From Synechococcus sp. HK05 (GTDB lineage: Bacteria > Cyanobacteriota > Cyanobacteriia > PCC-6307 > Cyanobiaceae): DNA of 64,000 nucleotides. Made by a program: the position numbers and the translations under genes. The notes beneath the pieces are model-generated. The model had not been told where the DNA came from, searched no databases, and saw only the letters and a list, made by a program, of their open reading frames with translations. The stretch lies in contig NZ_JAHRXJ010000002.1 of NCBI RefSeq assembly GCF_019104765.1, positions 195,069 to 259,068 on the forward strand. Reading direction: 5' to 3'. Positions 1-8,590 of the stretch are shown here, one piece after another. Within the stretch, counting starts at the first letter, position 1; each line of letters starts with the position of its first letter.

Positions 1-288
1 GAGCTGGTGCAGCAGGCCTGGCAGCGCTCCCTCACCTATCTGGCCGATGGTGAACGCAAGTTGGTGGTGCTCGATGAGGTGAATGTGGCCCTCAAGTTGG
101 GCTACCTCGAGCTCGATCAGGTGCTGGAAGGGCTGGCCCTGCGGCCTGAGCTCACCCACGTGGCCCTCACCGGCCGTGGAGCTCCGGCTGGCCTGCTGGA
201 GCGGGCCGACCTGGTAACGGAGATGAAACTGCTGCGCCACCCCTTCCGCGAGCAGGGGGTGAAAGCCCAGGCCGGCATTGAGTTCTGA
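1..288 (+). CDS. cobO: Cob(I)alamin adenosyltransferase, C-terminal part (cut by window edge)
   Basis: This is the last 95 codons of a CobO/BtuR-type corrinoid adenosyltransferase, which transfers the 5'-deoxyadenosyl group of ATP to cob(I)alamin late in B12 synthesis. The visible part carries the family's VVLDEVNVAL strand, the LTGRGAP motif, the ADLVTEM segment and the HPFREQGVKAQAGIEF tail that closes most family members. The P-loop should lie upstream, outside the window, and the frame is open to base 1. It ends with TGA at 286-288. The assignment rests on the near-consensus C-terminus; only the true start is missing. Confidence 0.93.
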   Translation, partial: ELVQQAWQRSLTYLADGERKLVVLDEVNVALKLGYLELDQVLEGLALRPELTHVALTGRGAPAGLLERADLVTEMKLLRHPFREQGVKAQAGIEF

Positions 289-294
289 GGGCCC

Positions 295-450
295 CTAGCC
301 CGAGCTGGTTGGGTGCTCCTGCAGCAGCGCCAGGCTGCTCAACAGCACCGACAGGCCGCTCACCAGCAAGGCCCGATGCACCATCGGTTCACGCCAGCCA
401 CCGGGTTCGGCCACGAGCTGCTCCACGGCCGAAAGGGTGAGCCGTGCCAT
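295..450 (-). CDS. Small hypothetical protein with one hydrophobic segment
   Basis: A possible 51-residue protein read convergently to cobO, starting at ATG 450 (MARLTL). It has a charged N-terminal half and a hydrophobic stretch ([17 protein letters not shown]) that could be a single membrane helix. An in-frame ATG at 501 would add 17 residues of Pro/Gln-rich sequence that look non-native. It fills the cobO-pyrH gap, which would otherwise hold no gene. I do not recognise a family, and it could be a chance frame in high-GC DNA. Confidence 0.35.
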   Translation of the reverse strand: MARLTLSAVEQLVAEPGGWREPMVHRALLVSGLSVLLSSLALLQEHPTSSG

Positions 451-601
451 CACACCGGAGTTGCGCGGTGGCTGGGGATTGGGCTGTGAAGCGCCTGCCA
501 TGGGCGGGAAGCCGTTGCCCTATCGAAGCGCCAGTGGCCTGGCTCGGCAAGGGATCTCACGCTTGCTACTGTTCGGCCAACTGACGTGCAAGCGCGAACG
601 G

Positions 602-1315
602 ATGGCTTACCAGCGCGTGTTGCTCAAGCTCAGTGGTGAAGCCCTGATGGGAGAACAGGGCTACGGCATTGATCCGGCCATCGTGAATGCCATCGCCAAA
701 GACGTGGCCGCGGTGGTGGCCGACGGCAGCCAGCTGGCGATCGTGGTAGGCGGCGGCAACATCTTCCGCGGCCTGAAGGGCTCAGCCGCCGGCATGGACC
801 GCGCCACAGCCGACTACGTGGGCATGCTCGCCACGGTGATGAACGCCATCACCCTGCAGGACGGCCTTGAGCGCGCCGGCATTCCCACCCGCGTGCAAAG
901 CGCCATCTCGATGCAGGAGGTGGCTGAGCCTTACATCCGCCGCCGGGCCATTCGCCACATGGAAAAAGGGCGGGTGGTGATTTTTGCCGCCGGCACCGGC
1001 AACCCCTTCTTCACCACCGACACCACCGCCGCCCTGCGCGCCGCGGAGATCGGCGCCGATGTGGTGTTCAAAGCCACGAAGGTGGATGGCGTCTACGACA
1101 AAGACCCCAACAAGCACGCCGATGCCGTGCGCTACGAGAGCCTCTCGTTCCTCGACGTGCTCAGCGGCGAGCTGGAGGTGATGGACAGCACCGCCATCGC
1201 CCTCTGCAAGGACAACGCCATCCCCATCGTGGTGTTTGATCTGTTCGGCGCCGGCAACATCGGCCGGGCGGTGCGTGGTGAGCCGATCGGCACCAGCATC
1301 CTTCCTTCGGCCTGA
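602..1315 (+). CDS. pyrH: UMP kinase
   Basis: Bacterial-type UMP kinase (237 aa), which phosphorylates UMP to UDP with ATP in pyrimidine nucleotide synthesis; the family is hexameric and belongs to the amino-acid kinase fold. It shows the N-terminal LLKLSGEAL lysine/glycine loop, the [10 protein letters not shown] segment, the [11 protein letters not shown] signature and the [10 protein letters not shown] motif. ATG 602 was chosen because homologues start just before the first strand; an in-frame extension back to 437 encodes low-quality sequence. It is followed 24 bp later by frr, the common bacterial pyrH-frr order, so they are probably co-transcribed. Confidence 0.97.
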   Translation: MAYQRVLLKLSGEALMGEQGYGIDPAIVNAIAKDVAAVVADGSQLAIVVGGGNIFRGLKGSAAGMDRATADYVGMLATVMNAITLQDGLERAGIPTRVQSAISMQEVAEPYIRRRAIRHMEKGRVVIFAAGTGNPFFTTDTTAALRAAEIGADVVFKATKVDGVYDKDPNKHADAVRYESLSFLDVLSGELEVMDSTAIALCKDNAIPIVVFDLFGAGNIGRAVRGEPIGTSILPSA

Positions 1316-1339
1316 GCCCTCTTTTTCCCGTCAGCACCC

Positions 1340-1879
1340 ATGGATCTCGAAGCCAGCATGCGCAAGTCGGTGGATTCCACCCAGCGCACCTTCAACACCA
1401 TCCGCACCGGCCGGGCCAATGCGACCCTGCTCGACAAGATCCAGGTGGAGTATTACGGCGCCGATACGCCGCTGAAATCGCTGGCCACGATCAGCACGCC
1501 CGATTCCTCAACCATTCAGCTGCAGCCCTTTGATGCCAGCTCGCTGTCGTTGATTGAGAAGGCGATCTCGATGAGCGATCTGGGCCTCACCTGCAACAAC
1601 GATGGCAAGGTGATCCGCATCAACATTCCGCCCCTCACCGAGGATCGCCGCAAGGACCTCTGCAAGCTCGCCGCCAAATACGCCGAAGAGGGCAAGGTGG
1701 CGCTTCGCAACATCCGCCGCGATGCCATCGACAAGGTGAAGAAGCAGGAGAAAGAAGGCGAGTTCTCGGAAGATCAGAGCCGCGACGAACAAGACAAGGT
1801 GCAGAAGCTCACCGACAAGTTCATTGCTGAGATCGAGAAGCTGCTGGCTGATAAGGAAGCCGACATCCTCAAGGTGTGA
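1340..1879 (+). CDS. frr: Ribosome recycling factor
   Basis: Ribosome recycling factor (179 aa; the family is usually about 180-185), which with EF-G splits post-termination ribosomes. The N-terminal helix ([17 protein letters not shown]), the [11 protein letters not shown] beta domain, the [16 protein letters not shown] segment and the charged C-terminal three-helix-bundle sequence rich in [10 protein letters not shown] are all present. It starts at ATG 1340, 24 bp after pyrH. Its stop codon overlaps the GTG start of the next gene by four bases (GTGA), so a flavoprotein is translationally coupled to this factor. Confidence 0.97.
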   Translation: MDLEASMRKSVDSTQRTFNTIRTGRANATLLDKIQVEYYGADTPLKSLATISTPDSSTIQLQPFDASSLSLIEKAISMSDLGLTCNNDGKVIRINIPPLTEDRRKDLCKLAAKYAEEGKVALRNIRRDAIDKVKKQEKEGEFSEDQSRDEQDKVQKLTDKFIAEIEKLLADKEADILKV

Positions 1880-3027
1880 GCGTCGCTCAGCTGGTCGACG
1901 CGATCGTGGTCGGTGCCGGCGCCGCCGGTGCTGCCTCGGCCTATCACCTGGCGTCCCGCGGTCATCGGGTGTTGATCCTTGAGGCCCAAGCCATGCCTCG
2001 CCGCAAACCCTGTGGCGGCGGCATGGCGGCATCGGTGCAGCGTTGGTTTCCCTTTGATCTCAGCCCAGCTGTGGATCAGGTGATCGAGCAGGTGCGTTTC
2101 ACCTGGTGCCTTGAGGATCCCGTTACAGCTGTGCTGCCGGGCGATGCACCGTTTTGGATTGTGCAGCGCTCCCGCCTCGATCAATTCATCACGCAACAGG
2201 CTGTGGCGGCTGGCGCTGAACTGCTGGATGGTGCACCCGTGGTGGCGATCTCGCGCGACGGCGACCATTGGAGTGTGGATGCCGGAGGCGATCGCTACAG
2301 CAGCCGCGCCGTTGTGGTGGCGGATGGCTCCAGCTCTCGCTTTGCAGGCCAGCTCGGCCTCGGCAATCCCCGTCCCCGTTTTGCCAGTGCTGTGGCCGTG
2401 GAGGTCGACACCCCGGTGCTCGATCCGAACACGGCCCGCTTTGAATTCGGCCTGGTGAAGCATGGCTTCAGCTGGGCCTTCCCGCGCCAGGGTGGTTACA
2501 GCATCGGCGTGGGTAGCTTCATCGGCAACAGCAGCGTGGATGCTGATGCTGTGTTGGCTCAGCTCTTGCCCAGCCTTGGCCTGCCTGCCGATGCCGGCAC
2601 GCGGCTGGAATCACCGCTGCGGGTGTGGGATGGTCACTACCCCCTGCATGGCGCCGGGGGTGTTGTGGCCGTGGGTGATGCCGCGTCGCTCTGTGATCCC
2701 TTCCTGGCCGAGGGATTACGGCCCGCCCTGCTGAGTGGTGTGCGCAGCGCCGAGGCCCTGGATCGTTATCTCGCGGCTGATGATTCCCGCCAGGCTGAGC
2801 AGGCGCTGCAGGGGTACAGCCAGGTGATGCGCCAGCAATGGGGAGAGTCGATGGCGTGGGGACGCCGCATTGCCCAGGTGTTTTACCGGGTGCCGAAGGT
2901 GGGCTATCAGCTCGGCATCAAGCGCCCTACGGCTCCCCAGCGCATCGCCCAAATCCTCTCCGGCGAGATGGGCTACGGCGATATTGCCCAGCGGGTGATC
3001 AAGCGCCTGCTGTTCCAGCGGGGCTAA
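1876..3027 (+). CDS. Geranylgeranyl-reductase-family FAD oxidoreductase
   Basis: A 383-residue flavoprotein of the geranylgeranyl reductase/ChlP-like family. It opens with an FAD-binding Rossmann motif ([16 protein letters not shown]) followed by the acidic strand end VLILE, then has the family motif KPCGGGM (about residues 43-49) and the second FAD motif [19 protein letters not shown]. Family members reduce prenyl double bonds of chlorophyll, tocopherol or membrane-lipid side chains. It looks too divergent from cyanobacterial ChlP to be named chlP, so the substrate is unknown. The GTG start at 1876 overlaps the frr stop by four bases. The gene ends 11 bp from the convergent gene at 3039. Confidence 0.85.
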   Translation: MSVAQLVDAIVVGAGAAGAASAYHLASRGHRVLILEAQAMPRRKPCGGGMAASVQRWFPFDLSPAVDQVIEQVRFTWCLEDPVTAVLPGDAPFWIVQRSRLDQFITQQAVAAGAELLDGAPVVAISRDGDHWSVDAGGDRYSSRAVVVADGSSSRFAGQLGLGNPRPRFASAVAVEVDTPVLDPNTARFEFGLVKHGFSWAFPRQGGYSIGVGSFIGNSSVDADAVLAQLLPSLGLPADAGTRLESPLRVWDGHYPLHGAGGVVAVGDAASLCDPFLAEGLRPALLSGVRSAEALDRYLAADDSRQAEQALQGYSQVMRQQWGESMAWGRRIAQVFYRVPKVGYQLGIKRPTAPQRIAQILSGEMGYGDIAQRVIKRLLFQRG

Positions 3028-3038
3028 GAGCGGATCGC

Positions 3039-3428
3039 TCAGCTGAAGCGAGTGCAGTCTTTGAGCTGCCGCAGGCGCTTATCAATGGAGCCGAGCAGTT
3101 CGATGGCAAACATCGGAGATTCCTGAACAGCGAATAGAAACTTCTCGCGGTTCATCACCAGCAGCTTGCAGGGGCTGAGGGCCTTGGCGTTGCCATAACG
3201 CCGGTGCTCCGGTGTCACCAGGGCGCCAGCCCCGAAGACATCGCCCGCCTGGATGATTTCCTGGCTGCTCTCGTCATTCCAGCTCAGTTCCACACTGCCT
3301 TCGAGCACGCCGAACATGCAGTCGCCGGTTTCACCGGAACTGAAGATCGGCGCACCAGCGGCAACATCCAGCACCTCGCCCTGGCTGGCCAGGGCACGCA
3401 TGGTGTCGAGAGCGTTCAACGCAGGCAC
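3039..3428 (-). CDS. Stand-alone cyclic-nucleotide-binding-domain protein
   Basis: A 129-residue protein consisting of essentially one cNMP-binding (CRP N-terminal-like) beta-roll: VAAGAPIFSSGETGDCMFGVLEGSVEL, then GDVFGAGALV, then a C-terminal helix. There is no helix-turn-helix after the domain, so it is not a complete CRP-type regulator. The phosphate-binding cassette is not canonical (no clear GE-L-x5-RA), so ligand binding is uncertain. It starts at GTG 3428 and lies just downstream of the transaldolase on the same strand. A regulatory or adaptor subunit is possible. The fold is clear; the function is unknown. Confidence 0.8.
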   Translation of the reverse strand: MPALNALDTMRALASQGEVLDVAAGAPIFSSGETGDCMFGVLEGSVELSWNDESSQEIIQAGDVFGAGALVTPEHRRYGNAKALSPCKLLVMNREKFLFAVQESPMFAIELLGSIDKRLRQLKDCTRFS

Positions 3429-3460
3429 TCAAACAGTGCCCCCAGTGTGGGGTAGGAAGG

Positions 3461-4633
3461 TTAAGAACCGCTGATGGCCAGCGCTGCTCCCAGGCCGCCG
3501 CGCACATCAGAGGGCATCAGGCGACCGTCATGGTCGGTGTCGAGGGCATCGAACACCGCATCGCTGCCCAACCACTCCTCGCGGGTGATGCAGCCGTCGC
3601 CGTCGAGATCATTCAGCAGAAAGATCTCCTGGGCGGCGTGCTGGAAGGCGCCGGCGCCCTCGAGTTCGCCCAGGCGATGGGCGAGCTGCGCTTCGAGGGT
3701 TTCGATGGCGCGGGTGAAGCCGGTGATCCCCTCCTGCAGTTTTTCGGTGGCCATCGGGTCTTTGTGCATCATCGCTTCAAACCCCTGGCGATCGAGATGC
3801 AGTTGCTCTTCGGTGGGCGCTGGATTGAAGGCGTTGAGCTTGCGGATCAGTTCTCCTTCGGTTTGGCGGAGCTGATCGAGCAGCTTCGGCGAGATGGTGA
3901 GCAGATCGCAGCCCGCCAGTTCGATGATTTCATCGATGTTGCGGAAGCTGGCACCCATCACCTCGGTTTTGTAGCCGTAGGTTTTGAAGTAGTTGAAGAT
4001 CTGCGTGACCGACACCACGCCGGGATCTTCCGGGCCGGGATAGCTCTCGCGGCCGGTGCTCTTCTTATACCAATCGAGGATGCGCCCCACGAAGGGAGAG
4101 ATCAACGTCACGCCCGCTTCAGCGGCGGCCACGGCCTGGGCAAAGCTGAACAGCAGGGTGAGGTTGCAGTGAATGCCTTCTTTCTCCAGCACCTCGGCCG
4201 CTTTGATGCCCTCCCAGGTGGAGGCGATCTTGATCAACACGCGATCGCGGCTGATGCCGGCCTGGCGGTAGAGGCCAATCAGCTTGCGGGCTTTGGTGAT
4301 CGTGGCTTCGGTGTCGAAACTGAGGCGTGCATCCACCTCGGTGGACACGCGCCCGGGCACGATCTTGAGGATCTCGGTGCCGAAGGTCACGCAGATTTCA
4401 TCGAGGGCCTCGCGCACCACCTCTTCGGCCGGTGCGGCCGTGCCGCACACCTCGCGCGATTGCTGCAGCGATCGATCGATCAGGTTTTGATAGGTGGGGA
4501 TCTGGGCCGCCGCCAGGATCAACGAGGGATTGGTGGTGGCGTCCCGCGGTGTGAACTGACGGATGGCGTTGATGTCACCGGTGTCGGCGACCACCACGGT
4601 CATGGCGGCCAGTTGATCGAGCAGGTTGGCCAT
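3461..4633 (-). CDS. tal: Transaldolase with C-terminal EF-hand pair
   Basis: A 390-residue transaldolase fusion. The N-terminal ~330 residues are a TalB-type barrel with the TNPSLIL motif and the Schiff-base lysine segment [12 protein letters not shown]; the enzyme interconverts sedoheptulose-7-P/GAP and erythrose-4-P/fructose-6-P in the pentose phosphate pathway. The last ~50 residues hold two EF-hand loops, [13 protein letters not shown] and [13 protein letters not shown], both with Asp at loop positions 1, 3 and 5; the first has Glu at position 12, while the second has Asp there. E. coli TalB is about 317 aa, so the extra length is the calcium-binding module. It starts at ATG 4633. Confidence 0.95.
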   Translation of the reverse strand: MANLLDQLAAMTVVVADTGDINAIRQFTPRDATTNPSLILAAAQIPTYQNLIDRSLQQSREVCGTAAPAEEVVREALDEICVTFGTEILKIVPGRVSTEVDARLSFDTEATITKARKLIGLYRQAGISRDRVLIKIASTWEGIKAAEVLEKEGIHCNLTLLFSFAQAVAAAEAGVTLISPFVGRILDWYKKSTGRESYPGPEDPGVVSVTQIFNYFKTYGYKTEVMGASFRNIDEIIELAGCDLLTISPKLLDQLRQTEGELIRKLNAFNPAPTEEQLHLDRQGFEAMMHKDPMATEKLQEGITGFTRAIETLEAQLAHRLGELEGAGAFQHAAQEIFLLNDLDGDGCITREEWLGSDAVFDALDTDHDGRLMPSDVRGGLGAALAISGS

Positions 4634-4696
4634 GCAGGGCCCCGTGAGATGGGCTCAAGCTAGCGACGCGATCCTGGGAACAACCGCCTCTGTCAT

Positions 4697-4714
4697 CAAG
4701 CGGTTACCCGCTTG
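4697..4714 (-). terminator. Hairpin downstream of ftsI (possible terminator)
   Basis: A perfect 7-bp inverted repeat CAAGCGG-TTAC-CCGCTTG lies 8 bp beyond the ftsI stop codon, in the gap before transaldolase. There is no T-run after it on the minus strand, so intrinsic termination would be weak. It may instead protect the 3' end or mark a pause. Confidence 0.35.
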
Positions 4715-4722
4715 CCAAGGCT

Positions 4723-6528
4723 TCAGCCAGCCACTGGCTTGGTGGGTGGGATCTTCTCAATCACCAGCAGCGATTCGATGATCTGCCGCGCCACGGGCAC
4801 GGCCACCGTGGATCCGTAGGCATTGGCTCCCTTGGGCTCATCCACCACCACCAGCACCACATAGCGCGGGTCGTTGATCGGCAGGTGGGCCACAAAGCTG
4901 GTGATCCGCGCCCCGGCGATGTACACCCCGTTTTCGGCTTTCTGCGCTGTGCCGGTTTTGCCGCCGATGCGGTGCCCGGGGATGTAAGTGCCCTTGCCGC
5001 TCCCCTTCTCCACCACCGTTTCCATCCAGTTCAACACCGTTTGGGCAATTTCCGGACGGATCAGCTGGAGGCCATTGGCCGCGGGAGCCGGTGCCAGATC
5101 GTCGCCCGAGCGCAGGCCGCGGGTGATGTGGGGGCTCACCAGCTTGCCGCCGTTGGAGAGCATGGCGTGCAGTTGGATCAGCTTCAGCGGCGTGAGGTTG
5201 AAGCCCTGGCCGAAGGCGGCCGTAGCCGGTTCGATCGGTTGGGTTCGGAAGGTGTCCAGGCTCTTGAGCTGGCCGGCCACGGCGCCAGGCAGGTCGGTAT
5301 CGGGCTTGGTGTCGATCCCAAGGGCATGCAGCCAGTTCCAGAACTTGGCGGGCTTCACCCGCTGCATCGCCTTCACCATCGCCACGTTGCTCGACACCTG
5401 CAGCACCGTGGGGAAATCGATCACCCCGTTGCCCTTGCGGTCGTGGTTGAAGATCGGCCAGCCACCAATGGTGAGCTGACCGTTGTCGTTCACCTTGCCC
5501 GCTGGATCGATGGCGTTTTCCTGCAGGGCGATGGCGAGGTTGATCGGCTTGAACGTCGACCCGGGCTCGTAGAGATCCTGCACGGACCACTCCCGGAACA
5601 GCCCTGGCTTGTACTTCCAGAACTGGTTCGGGTCGTAGGTGGGGGTGGAGGCCAGCGCCAGCAGTTCGCCGTTGCGCACATCCATCACCAAGGCCACGCC
5701 GCGCTTGGCCTTCCACTGCTTCACCTGCTTGGTGAGCGCCATCTGCGCCACCTGTTGCAGGCGCGCATCGAGGGTGAGCTGCAGGCGTAGATCGTCGCCA
5801 TAGAGCACACCAGCCTTGAGCCCATCCGGCAACGGCGTGCCATCGGCTCCGCGCCGAAGCTGACGGGTGGCCTCATGGCGCCGCAGGTCGCTGTTGCGGC
5901 TTTGCTCCAGGCCGGCCTGGGGAACCCGCTCCAGGTTAAGGAAGCCCACCACGTTGGCGAACAGGTTGCCCTGCGGGTACACCCGCTGGGGGTAGGGCTC
6001 GAGATCGATGCCGCTGATGCCGAGTTCACGCACCCGTTGGGCGGTTTCTGGATCCAGATCGGTGCTGAGCTTCACGCCCGATTTGCGGCCCTCCATGGCG
6101 CGCACCAGATCGGCCATGGGCAGGGCGAGCACGCTCGAGAGCTTGCGAGCGACATCCAGGGGACTGCGCAGCTTGCCGATGTCGTCGCCGGGGAAGGCGA
6201 AATAGCGGGGGTGTGCCCAGAGGGTGAAGCGCTCCTCATCGAGGGCCACAAGGCTGCCCTGGCGATCCACGATCGTGCGGCGACGGCCCAGGGGGGTGAT
6301 GGTTTGGGTTTGAACCGCCCGGGCGCGATCCAGCAGCTCGGGCCCCTGCACCACCTGCACCCAGGCCAGCCGCAGCGCCAGGCCACTCAGGCCTGCGGCC
6401 ATCAGCAGATACACCGCCCAGAGCCTGCCCGAGGGCACGGGGTTCAGCGTTAACACGCGCCGCTGGCGCCCATCGCTCCTGCTGCTGCGGGGGGCCGGCC
6501 GCCGGCTCTCGAGGCGGTGAACCGCCAT
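4723..6528 (-). CDS. ftsI: Septal peptidoglycan transpeptidase (class B PBP, FtsI/PBP3)
   Basis: A 601-residue class B penicillin-binding protein that cross-links septal peptidoglycan. A short basic cytoplasmic tail precedes one membrane helix (about residues 36-56), then the PBP dimerisation domain, then the transpeptidase domain with all three catalytic motifs: STFK at 324-327 (nucleophile Ser324), SSN at 379-381 and KTGT at 524-527. Length and order fit FtsI. Its ATG overlaps the stop of the upstream FtsL-like gene in a TGATG junction, which supports co-translation of divisome partners. Confidence 0.95.
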   Translation of the reverse strand: MAVHRLESRRPAPRSSRSDGRQRRVLTLNPVPSGRLWAVYLLMAAGLSGLALRLAWVQVVQGPELLDRARAVQTQTITPLGRRRTIVDRQGSLVALDEERFTLWAHPRYFAFPGDDIGKLRSPLDVARKLSSVLALPMADLVRAMEGRKSGVKLSTDLDPETAQRVRELGISGIDLEPYPQRVYPQGNLFANVVGFLNLERVPQAGLEQSRNSDLRRHEATRQLRRGADGTPLPDGLKAGVLYGDDLRLQLTLDARLQQVAQMALTKQVKQWKAKRGVALVMDVRNGELLALASTPTYDPNQFWKYKPGLFREWSVQDLYEPGSTFKPINLAIALQENAIDPAGKVNDNGQLTIGGWPIFNHDRKGNGVIDFPTVLQVSSNVAMVKAMQRVKPAKFWNWLHALGIDTKPDTDLPGAVAGQLKSLDTFRTQPIEPATAAFGQGFNLTPLKLIQLHAMLSNGGKLVSPHITRGLRSGDDLAPAPAANGLQLIRPEIAQTVLNWMETVVEKGSGKGTYIPGHRIGGKTGTAQKAENGVYIAGARITSFVAHLPINDPRYVVLVVVDEPKGANAYGSTVAVPVARQIIESLLVIEKIPPTKPVAG

Positions 6529-7037
6529 CAGTACCCCGGCAGGATGACGCGAGGATTCACCTGGGCCAGCAGCGTGCGCAGGCGGGGCTGGGGATTGGCC
6601 GCCGGCGGTTCGAGGTACACGAGTTTCTGGCTGGAGGTGGGTTCGAGCAGGGCCGGTTTGCGGGTCATGCCCAGGTGATGCTGCTCCAGCACGGCGGCCG
6701 ATTCCTGCAGGCGGTGCTCAAGTCGCTGCGCGGCCTCCAGCTTCTGGAAGTTCTGGGTCCACTGCCCTTGCCAGTGCAGCGTGAGGCCGCTCAGGCCCAG
6801 CACCGCTACACCCAGGCCGATCAGGCTGCCATCGGCGATGCGATGCAGGTTGCCGAGCAGGGGGGATTGGCGATCAGCCTTCCGCGACGACAGCGACCCT
6901 TGGATCAGTTCCAGGGGCCGCGCGGTGGATCGCCGTTGACCCTCCTGGGTCTGTTGAAGCGGGGCGGCGACCACAGGTGCGCGGCAGAACTGCGCAAGTG
7001 AACCATGGGCCAGGCCCTCCAGCAAGGGGGCGATCAC
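6528..7037 (-). CDS. FtsL-like small bitopic membrane protein upstream of ftsI
   Basis: A 169-residue protein, starting at GTG 7037 (the first start after the upstream stop at 7063), directly upstream of and overlapping ftsI. It has a long Gln/Arg-rich cytoplasmic N-terminus, one membrane helix (GSLIGLGVAVLGLSGLTLHW) and an extracytoplasmic region likely to be coiled-coil (QNFQKLEAAQRLEHRLQESAAVL), ending in a Pro-rich tail. Topology, size and position match FtsL, the poorly conserved divisome protein that activates FtsWI. No diagnostic sequence motif exists, so the call is by architecture and synteny. An in-frame start at 7115 would overlap the upstream gene and is less likely. Confidence 0.6.
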   Translation of the reverse strand: MIAPLLEGLAHGSLAQFCRAPVVAAPLQQTQEGQRRSTARPLELIQGSLSSRKADRQSPLLGNLHRIADGSLIGLGVAVLGLSGLTLHWQGQWTQNFQKLEAAQRLEHRLQESAAVLEQHHLGMTRKPALLEPTSSQKLVYLEPPAANPQPRLRTLLAQVNPRVILPGY

Positions 7038-7062
7038 GCACTGAGACTCACCGCCCTGCCGG

Positions 7063-8490
7063 CTACCAGCCCAGCACCACCAGGTTGGCGAAGGTGAGGC
7101 CGTTCCAGAGGGCATGCATCAGCACACAACTGCCCAGCCGCCCGCTGCTCCAGCGCACCCAGCCGAGCCCGATGCCGAGCACCAGCAGCGGCAGCAGTTC
7201 CCCAAGGCTGAGGTGGGCCACGGCAAACACCGCGCCACTCAGCAGGATGCCGCCCGTGGCCCCCAGCTTGCGCCCCGCCACTGGCAGCAGGGCACCGCGG
7301 AAGATCGTTTCTTCAAACAAGGGCGCCAGCACCACGGCCGTGAAACCGAAGCAGGCCAGGGCCGGCACGTTGTGGCTGTTGAGCACCAGCTCCAGCAGCG
7401 GATTGCTGCCACCCGGATCACCCCACAGTTGCCCCTGCAGCCAGCCCACCAGGCTCACCAGCGGCAGCACCATCAACAACCCCTGCAGTGCCTGGCGAAC
7501 GCTCAAGCCCAGCGGGGTCCAGCGGAACTGCAGCCAGCCCGCTTCTCCTTTGCCCCGCAGCATCAGCGCCAGGATCAGCAGGGGCCCCGCCATCAGGGCC
7601 AGATAGAGGCTCACCACGCTGATGCCCTCCCGCAGGGGGCTGGCCACCGCCAGCCGTTGCAGCAGGCCGGCGATCACGGGGCCCACCAGCAGGGGGGTGA
7701 GCAGCTCGCCCACCACCACGAAGCCGCCGGCGATCAGCAGCACAGCATCGAGGCCACTGAGCGCAGGGCCTTGCAGGGGCAGGGCGTCGGCAGCCCGGCC
7801 GCGCCAGCGCTGCCAGAGCTCCCGCAGCAGCGTTCCACTGCCCACCACCAACAACGCCACCGGCAGCACGCTCACGGCGATCAGCTGCAGAGCGGCTTGG
7901 CGGCTTGCCCGTGCAGCGCCGCAAGCGGCGTCCGGCGAGAGGGCTTCGCAGCTCCAGATGCGCAGCACGCCGCCTTCGGGCAGCGCGGCGATCAAGGCGC
8001 TGTTGGGCGCGCGTGATGCGGTGGCCTGAGGCTCCAGGAGCGCCTGGGCGAGGTTGGCCTGGGGTCCGCTGCCGCTGGCCACTTCCGCCAGCAGGGCATC
8101 GGATGCCACAGGAGAGGCCTCTGAAGAGGTCTGGCCCTGGTGCTGCCGCCGCAACAGCAGGGCCTGTTCCAACAGCAGATCGGGATCGGGCGTGCGGCCC
8201 GCTTCCCTCTCCTCCTGGAGCTCATCGGCGATGGCCTTGCGCAGGGTTTCGATGGGGTTGCGCCCGGCCAGCACGTTGCGCAGGGGACCGCTCAGCTCGG
8301 GTTCAGCCAACACAGCCAGTTCCAGCTGGCGGCGGTTGAGATCGTTGCCCACGGACGGGCGGCTGAGGCTGTCGATCAGGCCGTTGAGCCAGAGCAGCAG
8401 GCTGAGGGCCAGGCTCACCAGGGCCAAAGCCACCTTCCAACTCGGCGCCGCCCCATCCGCTCGGCCGCTGGGCCTGTTGGCTCCTGTCAC
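7063..8490 (-). CDS. CPBP-family intramembrane metalloprotease
   Basis: A 475-residue polytopic protein. The first 200 residues hold one helix (about 19-40) and a large soluble Gln/Glu-rich domain. The C-terminal half has several membrane spans and the CPBP/Abi motifs: EETIFR at 393-398, His426 in AHLSLGE and HALWN at 459-463. The family comprises Rce1-like intramembrane proteases; bacterial members act in prenyl-protein or bacteriocin-type processing or are uncharacterised. It starts at GTG 8490, divergent from the phosphatase at 8591. The intermotif residues suggest an active enzyme; the substrate is unknown. Confidence 0.88.
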   Translation of the reverse strand: MTGANRPSGRADGAAPSWKVALALVSLALSLLLWLNGLIDSLSRPSVGNDLNRRQLELAVLAEPELSGPLRNVLAGRNPIETLRKAIADELQEEREAGRTPDPDLLLEQALLLRRQHQGQTSSEASPVASDALLAEVASGSGPQANLAQALLEPQATASRAPNSALIAALPEGGVLRIWSCEALSPDAACGAARASRQAALQLIAVSVLPVALLVVGSGTLLRELWQRWRGRAADALPLQGPALSGLDAVLLIAGGFVVVGELLTPLLVGPVIAGLLQRLAVASPLREGISVVSLYLALMAGPLLILALMLRGKGEAGWLQFRWTPLGLSVRQALQGLLMVLPLVSLVGWLQGQLWGDPGGSNPLLELVLNSHNVPALACFGFTAVVLAPLFEETIFRGALLPVAGRKLGATGGILLSGAVFAVAHLSLGELLPLLVLGIGLGWVRWSSGRLGSCVLMHALWNGLTFANLVVLGW

Positions 8491-8590
8491 CCTGCGCCTG
8501 CTCCCTGGTGCTGATCAGCGCAGCATCTCATCGTTTGGCGTTGGGCTGAAAGCCCACCAAATACGATGCCTTTTGCTCAATCCTGCGCCT

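Noticed and set aside
3530-4663. Plus-strand open frame of 377 codons
   Set aside because: It is antisense to the transaldolase gene and has no recognisable domain.
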